Shown here: piece after piece, positions 33,419 to 38,865 of the stretch | Numbering within the stretch: the stretch's first letter is position 1 | Layout: every line of letters begins with the position of its first letter | Made by a program: the position numbers and the translations under genes | Notes under the pieces: model-generated | Seen by the model: only the letters and a program-made list of their open reading frames with translations | What the model was told of the DNA's origin: nothing | Databases searched by the model: none | Source of the DNA: Sphingomonas sp. | GTDB lineage: Bacteria; Pseudomonadota; Alphaproteobacteria; Sphingomonadales; Sphingomonadaceae | NCBI GenBank assembly: GCA_017304655.1 | Contig: JAFKLY010000009.1 | Coordinates: forward strand, 181,136 to 220,000 | Reading direction: 5' to 3' | DNA: 38,865 nucleotides

Positions 33419-33472
33419 TAGGATTTTTCCTAGACAAGTAGGATTTCACATAGAAGGATAGGATTAATCCTA
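33419..33472. promoter_or_regulatory. Three operator-like sites, 20 bp apart, between divergent regulators
   Basis: Site 1 TAGGATTTTTCCTA (33419-33432) has 5-bp inverted arms. Site 3 TAGGATTAATCCTA (33459-33472) is a perfect 14-bp palindrome. Site 2 TAGGATTTCACATA (33439-33452) keeps the left half and a degenerate right half. Their centres are 33425.5, 33445.5 and 33465.5, exactly 20 bp apart (about two helical turns), so proteins would bind on one face. Site 1 is 17 bp from the repressor start; site 3 is about 44 bp before the small protein. They are presumably bound by the S24 repressor, perhaps also by the small protein. Confidence 0.85.
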
Positions 33473-33515
33473 CCGCGAATCATCCACACAGACAGCAGAA
33501 GGAGCCAGCCAAATC

Positions 33516-33704
33516 ATGTCCACATTGCGCGACATCGAACGTTTTCTGCGTCGTAGCGGAATGCCGCCGACCCGCTTCGGTCGCGAGGCCGTGCGCGATC
33601 CCCGTCTCGTCCACGATTTGCGGCGCGGCCGCGAACCGACGGACCGGATGAAACGTCGTGTAGAACATTTCATGAACATTCATGCCGAAGGATCGCGCAA
33701 ATGA
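33516..33704 (+). CDS. Small helix-turn-helix (Cro-like) protein, 62 aa
   Basis: A 62-aa protein, mostly charged and helical: MSTLRDIERFLRRSGMPPTR, then FGREAVRDPRLVHDLRRGRE. The FGREAVRDPRLVHDLRRG segment has the pattern of a Cro/CI-type helix-turn-helix (hydrophobic core at the usual positions, DP at the turn), short enough to be little more than one DNA-binding domain. AAGGAG lies 11 nt upstream. It is divergent from the S24 repressor and overlaps the next gene by 4 nt (ATGA). A Cro-like counterpart to the repressor is inferred from layout. I cannot assign a named family. Confidence 0.72.
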   Translation: MSTLRDIERFLRRSGMPPTRFGREAVRDPRLVHDLRRGREPTDRMKRRVEHFMNIHAEGSRK

Positions 33705-34105
33705 CAAGTCCCTCCGCCATCATCCCGGCGCATCGCAAGCTGCGCATCCTGCGGCGCCAGACCGAAGCGATCCGGCCCGCCAGCCCTCGCCCCCAGCGCC
33801 GCGATTGTCAGGGGCAGCTCATGGCCGCGCTCGAAAGCAAAGCCGGACCGGGCGCGCAGATCGTGGACGCGACCATGCGCCCCTGGTGCAGCGCGACCTT
33901 CCTGGGCGCACAGCATCGCATGACGCTGGCCATGACCGGCGTGGACGCTGGAGCGCGCGCCAATGGCTTTGCCGCGCAGCTACCCGAAGCCGAATTCAGC
34001 CTGCGCGGGCATATCGTCGCGGACGCGGTCGTTGATACGATCGCCTTGCAGGCCGATGGCAGCGCCTTACTGCAGCTGGCGATCCTGACCATCGAGGATT
34101 GGTAA
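33701..34105 (+). CDS. Hypothetical protein, co-transcribed with the Cro-like protein
   Basis: A 134-aa soluble protein with a basic N-terminus (HRKLRILRRQTEAIRPASPR) and an acidic, hydrophobic C-terminal half of likely beta strands (LGAQHRMTLAMTG, AEFSLRGHIVADAVVDTIAL, LLQLAILTIEDW). No signal, membrane helix or catalytic motif. ATGA overlap with the 62-aa gene means coupled translation, so it would be under the same operator set. I do not recognise it. It could be a partner or effector of the switch. Confidence 0.72.
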   Translation: MTSPSAIIPAHRKLRILRRQTEAIRPASPRPQRRDCQGQLMAALESKAGPGAQIVDATMRPWCSATFLGAQHRMTLAMTGVDAGARANGFAAQLPEAEFSLRGHIVADAVVDTIALQADGSALLQLAILTIEDW

Positions 34106-34199
34106 GCGGATCCGTCGTCCGGGGGATGACCGATCGAAGCGCCGATGCGCGATTCCCTGAACCAGCGCCTGTTGTTGCAGGGCCAGATGAAATCGCCGC

Positions 34200-35270
34200 T
34201 TAGCGCCGGCCCTGTTCCGCGAGCTTGCGCAGCGTGGCGAGCGCCTGATCGAGCGCGGCCTCGACATCGACATCAACGCGCGACGTGGCGTCCGCCGCCT
34301 CGGCCGTTGCCGGCAGCGGCATCATCACCACTTCGACCGGTCGCTGCGCGCGCAGCGCGGCCCGCACGCAGGGATCTCCCTGCGCCAGCGGCAAGCGCTC
34401 CGCCAGCATGTGCTGCGCTTCTTCTGCGTGGATGACGGCCTGACGTCGGGCGAGGCCCTGCTCGAACCTGGCCGCCAGATCGATAACGTTGGCGCCCGGG
34501 ACGAGCGGCAAATCGAGCTCGTCGAGCAGATCCGCAGGACGCGCGCGCACGGGCAGCGTCACCCGGCGGGGCGGCAGAGCGGCAATCGCTTCGGCCAGCT
34601 CTTCGTCGCTGTACGGTTCGGGTGCGCGTGGCGGGACGGCAGGCGCGAAGCCCTCGATCCGGGCGGCCATTTCGGCCAGGGGCGTGATCTTTCCATCGGT
34701 GTTCGTCGCGTCGCGCCCAGTCTCCGTCGGCGCTTCCATATTAAGCGGCTCGGCCCCCTGCGCCGGCAAGTCGCGACTGGCGAGCAACGGCGTGCGCGGC
34801 GGCGCATCGGGATGCTGGTCGCGACGGCTGCGTTCGGCCCAGTTGCTGGTCGCATTGCCGCCTTCATCGGGCCCGCCCCGAACGAGGCGGATCAAGGCCC
34901 CCCAGCCAGCCAGCGGGCTCTTCGTTTGTGCCTGCATCATCGCGTCTTCATCCTCGATTTTCAGAGAGTCGGCGGACTTGTCCGTCGATCCGCCAGCGGC
35001 TCCGATGCTCCAAAGCAGAGCCGCCGAAACAAGCGCAGTCAGGCCTGCCAGCGCCCAACGGGCGCCCAGACCGAGCGGTGGCGCCAGGGCGGGCACCAGA
35101 TCGGCAATACCGCCGGTTTTAACGGCATGTCCGACCAGATCAGGCGAGATCGACAGAATGACGGCAATCGTGCCGCCGCTCACGAGCAAGATCCGCCCGC
35201 CGCGCGCACGCGCCGTGCGTTCCAGCAGAGAGATCTGCGCCGCAGCCGTGACCGTTACCCCTGACTCCAT
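34200..35270 (-). CDS. Hypothetical two-helix membrane protein
   Basis: A 356-aa protein with two N-terminal transmembrane segments (about 26-46 ILLVSGGTIAVILSISPDLV and about 72-92 ALAGLTALVSAALLWSIGAA). A long soluble part follows: low-complexity, Arg/Pro-rich to about 190, then acidic helices with PYSDEELAEAIAALPPRRVT, LDELDLPLVPGANVIDLAAR and a helical tail ending LDQALATLRKLAEQGRR. AGGTGGG precedes ATG 35270. No recognised domain. It is likely a sphingomonad-type envelope protein whose cytoplasmic tail mediates interactions; function unknown. Confidence 0.75.
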   Translation of the reverse strand: MESGVTVTAAAQISLLERTARARGGRILLVSGGTIAVILSISPDLVGHAVKTGGIADLVPALAPPLGLGARWALAGLTALVSAALLWSIGAAGGSTDKSADSLKIEDEDAMMQAQTKSPLAGWGALIRLVRGGPDEGGNATSNWAERSRRDQHPDAPPRTPLLASRDLPAQGAEPLNMEAPTETGRDATNTDGKITPLAEMAARIEGFAPAVPPRAPEPYSDEELAEAIAALPPRRVTLPVRARPADLLDELDLPLVPGANVIDLAARFEQGLARRQAVIHAEEAQHMLAERLPLAQGDPCVRAALRAQRPVEVVMMPLPATAEAADATSRVDVDVEAALDQALATLRKLAEQGRR

Positions 35271-35523
35271 GACCCACCTGACAGGACCGATGCACTATGG
35301 TTAACAGGCTTTGGTAAACAGGTTCGTAACGAACCCCCGACCCCGCCTGCGCCGATCCCGCGCGCCCGAGGCACGCTTGCTGCCCGATCCGCCCGGTCGA
35401 CACGCGAGCGCCGCCGCCGATGAAGAAGGCTGCAAGCGCAAGGGCATAAGCCTCGCGAGACAACGCCCGCGATTGACGGCGCCCGCCGGCCATGCGACTC
35501 CCGCGTACAGAGAGGAGCCCGCC

Positions 35524-36480
35524 GTGCCGATACCTGCGCCACTCAGCAAGGGGCTGCGCCTGCCTGTCATCGGCGCGCCGCTGTTCATCATCTCCAACCC
35601 CGATCTGGTGATCGCGCAGTGCAAGGCGGGGATTATCGGCGCCATGCCTTCTCTCAATGCGCGCGAGCCTGAGCGACTGGAGGATTGGCTCGCCCGGATC
35701 ACCGAAGAGCTGGCCGCGCATGATGCTGCCCACCCCGAGGCTCCGGCCGCGCCTTATGCAGTGAACCTCATCGTCCACCGCTCCAATCCGCGCCTCATGG
35801 AAGATCTCGCGATCTGCGCGCGCTTCAAGGTGCCGCTGGTCATCACCTCGCTCGGCGCCAATGAGGACGTGAACGCCGCTGTGCGCGGCTGGGGCGGCAT
35901 GGTGATGCACGACGTCATCAACCAGCGCTTCGCCCACAAGGCGATCGAGAAGGGTGCGCATGGGCTCATCCTCGTCGCCGCCGGTGCGGGCGGCCATGCC
36001 GGCGCGCAATCGCCCTTCGCACTGGTAAGCGAGACGCGCGCGTGGTTCGATGGGCCAATCGCTCTCTCCGGTGCCATCGCCACCGGGCGCGGCATCCTCG
36101 CGGCGCAGGCCATGGGCGCGGACTTCGCCTATATCGGCTCGGCCTTCATCGCGACGGACGAAGCGCGCGCCACCCCCGCCTACAAGCAGGGCATCGTGGA
36201 CGGGCAGGCCGCGGACATCGTCTATTCGAGCTACTTCACCGGCGTGCACGGCAATTATCTGCGCAGTTCCATCGTGGCACAGGGCCTCGACCCCGAGCAT
36301 CTGCCGGAACGCGATCCCTCCTCGATGGACTTCGCCGCCGCAACCGGTGCCAAAGCCTGGAAGGACATCTGGGGCGCGGGGCAAGGCATCGGATCGGTGC
36401 GAGAGGTCGTCCCGACCGAGCGCCTGATCGCGCGGCTGAGCTCGGAATATCAGGCCGCGCGTGCGGGGCTTTGCGGGTAG
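35524..36480 (+). CDS. Nitronate monooxygenase (2-nitropropane dioxygenase family)
   Basis: A 318-aa FMN-dependent TIM-barrel enzyme. Near the start is LRLPVIGAPLFIISNPDLV, then CKAGIIGAMPSLNAREP, VPLVITSLGA, the signature LILVAAGAGGHAGAQSPFAL with the flavin-contacting GxGGHxG, and IATGRGILAAQAMGADFAYIGSAFIATDEA near the phosphate site. Enzymes of this family oxidise alkyl nitronates to carbonyls plus nitrite. GTG 35524 is preceded by GAGAGGAG and gives MPIPAPLSKGL; the open frame to 35311 has no such support. No nitro-compound genes are adjacent, so the substrate is open. Confidence 0.9.
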   Translation: MPIPAPLSKGLRLPVIGAPLFIISNPDLVIAQCKAGIIGAMPSLNAREPERLEDWLARITEELAAHDAAHPEAPAAPYAVNLIVHRSNPRLMEDLAICARFKVPLVITSLGANEDVNAAVRGWGGMVMHDVINQRFAHKAIEKGAHGLILVAAGAGGHAGAQSPFALVSETRAWFDGPIALSGAIATGRGILAAQAMGADFAYIGSAFIATDEARATPAYKQGIVDGQAADIVYSSYFTGVHGNYLRSSIVAQGLDPEHLPERDPSSMDFAAATGAKAWKDIWGAGQGIGSVREVVPTERLIARLSSEYQAARAGLCG

Positions 36481-36537
36481 CACGCGCGCCTTCTCTGTGT
36501 CTTGCCTGCGGCGAAGACCGCCTGCTTATTGGATGAC

Positions 36538-37227
36538 ATGATGCTTTCCCGCGCGAACGCTTATGATCTGGACCTTGCGAAAGACGGTGCTCAACATTTC
36601 CCGGGAGCAGCGGCAGCTGCGCGTGCGGAGATCTGCGCTGCATTACACGAGGTCCCTCACGACCGCGCGGGCGTCCGCATCCAAGGGATTGAGGCGCTCA
36701 GGCCGATCTTGGACAAAGGTGGACCTGTCGGATCACTCGCCGCCTCCTTCCTCGGCCAGCGATGTCGGCCTGTCCGCGCCATCCTTTTTGACAAAACGCC
36801 CGCAACGAACTGGTCTCTTGCCTGGCACCAAGATCGGACCATCTGCGTCAAGATGCGCATGGATGTTAAGGGCTATGGCCCCTGGACGATCAAGGCAGGA
36901 ATTCAGCATGTCGCGCCACCATTTGCGCTTCTTGCCAGGATGCTGACGCTGCGCGTACATCTCGACGATGTGCCGGCAGACAACGCGCCGCTTCTGATCG
37001 CGCCCGGGTCGCACATGGCCGGCCGCGTCGCGACCGAAGGCTATGACGATGTCGTTTCACGTTGCGGCACCCGCATTTGCCTCGCGAAGGCTGGGGATGT
37101 GTGGGTGTATGCGACGCCGATACTGCATGCTTCGGCGGCATCGAAGCAAGGCGGGCATCGCCGGGTATTGCAAGTCGACTATTCAGCTGATGATCTCGAT
37201 TGTGGCTTGGAGTGGCTCGGCGTCTAA
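36538..37227 (+). CDS. Phytanoyl-CoA dioxygenase (PhyH)-like Fe(II)/2-oxoglutarate oxygenase
   Basis: A 229-aa protein with the double-stranded beta-helix iron site: LAWHQDRTICVKM (His-x-Asp), and a distal His with Arg in YATPILHASAASKQGGHRRV, where the Arg binds 2-oxoglutarate. LRVHLDDVPADNAPLLIAPG is the central strand with the conserved NGPL-like turn. It should hydroxylate an unknown small substrate with oxygen and 2-oxoglutarate. ATG 36538 and ATG 36541 are adjacent; a TTG at 36502 is possible. Codon choice is looser and GC lower than in its neighbours, hinting at a later arrival. Confidence 0.82.
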   Translation: MMLSRANAYDLDLAKDGAQHFPGAAAAARAEICAALHEVPHDRAGVRIQGIEALRPILDKGGPVGSLAASFLGQRCRPVRAILFDKTPATNWSLAWHQDRTICVKMRMDVKGYGPWTIKAGIQHVAPPFALLARMLTLRVHLDDVPADNAPLLIAPGSHMAGRVATEGYDDVVSRCGTRICLAKAGDVWVYATPILHASAASKQGGHRRVLQVDYSADDLDCGLEWLGV

Positions 37228-37477
37228 GGCTCAGGTGGAGGACCGTTTCGGCATCCGACCTTGCGATGATCTGTCTTACCGCTTCATGGCTCGTCACCCT
37301 GGACGCGTGCCAGAATCCATCGCGCGTTATCTCTCTATGCGCGGCGCGCGATCAATGGTTCGCTCGTGTCGCTGAACCTCGTTCAGATTGACGAGAATGC
37401 CGCGCCGGCGTTGATCTCAACCGAGCTGAATATCCGTCAGCGCGATTCTCCGTCCCCCATCGGTTCCGCAGCGATGC
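37228..37477. other. 250-bp gap, nothing supported
   Basis: The stretch between the PhyH-like gene and the convergent TauE gene has only short frames without ribosome-binding sites. GC is lower than in the flanking genes. I see no terminator, repeat or RNA structure. Confidence 0.4.
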
Positions 37478-38260
37478 TCAGGAAAAGATCATCTTCATAC
37501 CCGTCGCCGCCAGCACCAGCGCCAGCACCGGGCGCAGGACGCCCGCCGATAGGCGCGTGGCGAGCAGTGAGCCGATGATGATGCCGGGGATGGAGCCGAC
37601 CAGCAGCGAGCCGAGCAACGGAAAATCGACATTGCCCATGACCAGATGGCCGAGGCCCGCGACGATGGTGAGCGGCACGGCGTGCACGATATCCGTGCCG
37701 ACAAGGCGCCGCGCAGTCATCCGTACCGGGTAGAGCGCCATGAGCATCACCGCGCCCAGCGCGCCTGCACCGATCGACGTGAGCGTGACCATGACGCCGA
37801 GCAGGACGCCAGCCAGGACCGTGAAGGCCGGTTGGCGCTGGCGATAAGCCGCGGCCATGGGCGCATCCATGCGGAGAACCAGCCCCTGCACCCGCCCCCA
37901 GGAAAGGGTTGCAACCGCCGTCGCGATGAGGATCACGCCGAGCGCGCTGATGATGAGGCCGTGCTTGATCTGGCCGGTGTCGATCTGCGCGAGCAACAGG
38001 CTGGTGACGATACTGGCCGGAATGCTGCCGAGCGCGAGGCGGCGGACCACGGTCCAGTCCGGCTCGCCCAGACTGTGATGAACGGCGCCGCCGACCGACT
38101 TGGTAATGGCCGCGAACCACAAGTCCGTTCCGACAGCCGTCGCCGGCGAGACACCCAGAAGCAGAATGAGGATTGGCGCCATGAGCGAGCCGCCGCCGAC
38201 ACCGGTCATGCCGACCAGCACGCCGACGAGCAACCCTGACAATCCGTGGGCCAGATCCAT
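37478..38260 (-). CDS. TauE/SafE-family (TSUP) membrane transporter
   Basis: A 260-aa inner-membrane protein with about eight helices and the internal two-fold pattern of the family: GLLVGVLVGMTGVGGGSLMAPIL in the first half and GVLLGVMVTLTSIGAGALGAVML in the second, both with the G-xx-G-G/A-G core. GTDLWFAAITKSVGGAVHH and GTDIVHAVPLTIVAGLGH are matching helices. Members export sulfite, sulfoacetate or related organic anions. The substrate is unknown and no sulfur genes are nearby. ATG 38260 with GAGGCAGG upstream was chosen; the frame continues to 38440 without signal. It ends at 37478. Confidence 0.88.
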   Translation of the reverse strand: MDLAHGLSGLLVGVLVGMTGVGGGSLMAPILILLLGVSPATAVGTDLWFAAITKSVGGAVHHSLGEPDWTVVRRLALGSIPASIVTSLLLAQIDTGQIKHGLIISALGVILIATAVATLSWGRVQGLVLRMDAPMAAAYRQRQPAFTVLAGVLLGVMVTLTSIGAGALGAVMLMALYPVRMTARRLVGTDIVHAVPLTIVAGLGHLVMGNVDFPLLGSLLVGSIPGIIIGSLLATRLSAGVLRPVLALVLAATGMKMIFS

Positions 38261-38561
38261 CCTGCCTCGTGCGCTCCGCTTTATGTGACCCGTTTGCTGG
38301 GAGCCCGGGCAAGGGCACTCCATGAACCGCCCTGCCACGGCCACGCCCAGGACGATAGGAACAATTGCTATGCGTGGCAAAGGCAGAGCTTTTCGGCGAT
38401 ATTGCGCTGCAACGAGCCCCTTGGCGCCGCTTTGCATCACTGCCCAATGCGCCTTGCGCCGACCAGTCGCACGGCTTCAGGCCCAGAAATCCGCCTTCCT
38501 GTGTCGCCTTGGGTGCGCTTGCTCTTGAAAAACGTGAAGAAACCGGCCTATTGCCCAAGCC
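38261..38561. other. 301-bp gap between divergent genes
   Basis: No gene or RNA is supported. Several short frames cross it but none has a ribosome-binding site with a recognisable product. It should hold the promoters of the TauE-like gene and the last gene, though I find no clear -35/-10. Confidence 0.35.
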
Positions 38562-38864
38562 ATGGACAATAGTCGGATCTTGGAGGCTATCGCACTGCGT
38601 CATTGCCTCGGCGCTCGCTACAACAAGCTCGCGCTCGTGCTCGCGCCGCATGTGCTCTACAAGCGCAACGACAGCTTCTTCATCGACGCAATCACGATCA
38701 CGCGCGATGGCCAGGAACCGCGCGAGCCCAAGGTCGGCAGCTACAATCTTGCCGGCCTGAGCGATCTGGAAGTGCTGGAAACCACCTTCCAGGAACATCC
38801 GCTGTTCAACCGCATGGACCCGAAATATCGCGACAACACGCTGTTCATGATCGACGCGGACTGA
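38562..38864 (+). CDS. Small protein with WYL-like features (100 aa)
   Basis: A complete 100-aa frame from ATG 38562 to TGA 38864. The beginning ILEAIALRHCLGARYNKLAL, then VLAPHVLYKRNDSFFIDAIT and VGSYNLAGLSDLEVLETTF, resembles the short strand-rich WYL-type fold found in many transcriptional regulators, where an aromatic or histidine face binds nucleotide or nucleic acid. The characteristic W-Y-L triad itself is not present, so the match is only by pattern. The tail is acidic (MDPKYRDNTLFMIDAD). No helix-turn-helix is attached, and the ribosome-binding site is weak. Function unknown. Confidence 0.65.
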   Translation: MDNSRILEAIALRHCLGARYNKLALVLAPHVLYKRNDSFFIDAITITRDGQEPREPKVGSYNLAGLSDLEVLETTFQEHPLFNRMDPKYRDNTLFMIDAD

Positions 38865-38865
38865 A

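Noticed and set aside
32721..34105. Resident prophage around the CI/Cro-like pair
   Set aside because: No capsid, terminase, tail, lysis or integrase genes nearby; flanks are ordinary chromosomal genes. Only the regulatory module is phage-like.
1..38865. tRNA, rRNA, CRISPR, insertion sequence or integrase
   Set aside because: No tRNA-like T-arm with cloverleaf, no rRNA segments, no regularly spaced repeat-spacer array, and no transposase or integrase frame was found by reading.

Overview
The window reads as a chromosomal segment of a GC-rich alphaproteobacterium, most likely a sphingomonad (Sphingomonadaceae). The clues are the high GC with GC-rich third positions, an Oar-type TonB-dependent receptor with an N-terminal carboxypeptidase-regulatory domain, an RNase E with a long acidic insertion in its S1 region, a pyruvate dehydrogenase E2 gene without adjacent E1 genes, and an RF2 gene without the classical frameshift. 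I cannot name a genus. I see no tRNA, rRNA, CRISPR array, transposase, integrase or prophage block.

Layout. 1-2.1 kb: a phage-shock locus. PspF (+) faces a sigma-54 promoter that drives an unlisted 58-codon small membrane protein and then pspA (-, cut by the window edge). 2.1-4.1 kb: a membrane protein resembling the urate-oxidase N-terminal domain, iron superoxide dismutase and a universal stress protein. 4.2-10.0 kb: pyruvate dehydrogenase E2, a YciA-like thioesterase, an SH3-like membrane protein and lipoamide dehydrogenase (E3), then a PAP2 phosphatase overlapping a polytopic membrane protein. 10.0-13.8 kb: a poorly resolved gap and the Oar-like receptor. 13.9-17.5 kb: mtgA and dihydroorotase on the minus strand, then ygfZ and a glutaminyl cyclase on the plus strand. 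17.5-22.9 kb: a perfect FNR-type box followed by a structured, gene-free stretch (candidate small RNA), then dsbA-like, bepA-like and rne on the minus strand. 23.2-28.3 kb: a cell-wall group (amidase, PBP4-type DacB, PBP1A). 28.6-31.9 kb: a GGDEF cyclase, prfB and a lipoprotein methyltransferase. 31.9-38.9 kb: a LysE exporter, a phage-like regulatory switch, sphingomonad-type hypothetical genes, nitronate monooxygenase, a PhyH-type dioxygenase, a TauE/SafE transporter and a small WYL-like protein.

How the genes work together. Much of the window concerns the envelope: the psp membrane-stress response, peptidoglycan synthesis and trimming (mtgA, amidase, dacB, PBP1A), and outer-membrane protein quality control (bepA overlapping a DsbA-like thiol oxidase). 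Central carbon metabolism is represented by E2/E3.

The most unusual items are three. (1) At 33402-33515 a divergent region has three TAGGATT-based sites spaced exactly 20 bp apart, between an S24 CI-like repressor and a tiny Cro-like helix-turn-helix protein. It is a lambda-like switch outside any visible prophage. (2) At 17559-17690 a perfect FNR palindrome precedes a foldable gene-free segment, a candidate oxygen-responsive small RNA. (3) At 601-903 a near-consensus sigma-54 promoter drives a previously unlisted small membrane protein ahead of pspA, with an 11-bp hairpin between them.
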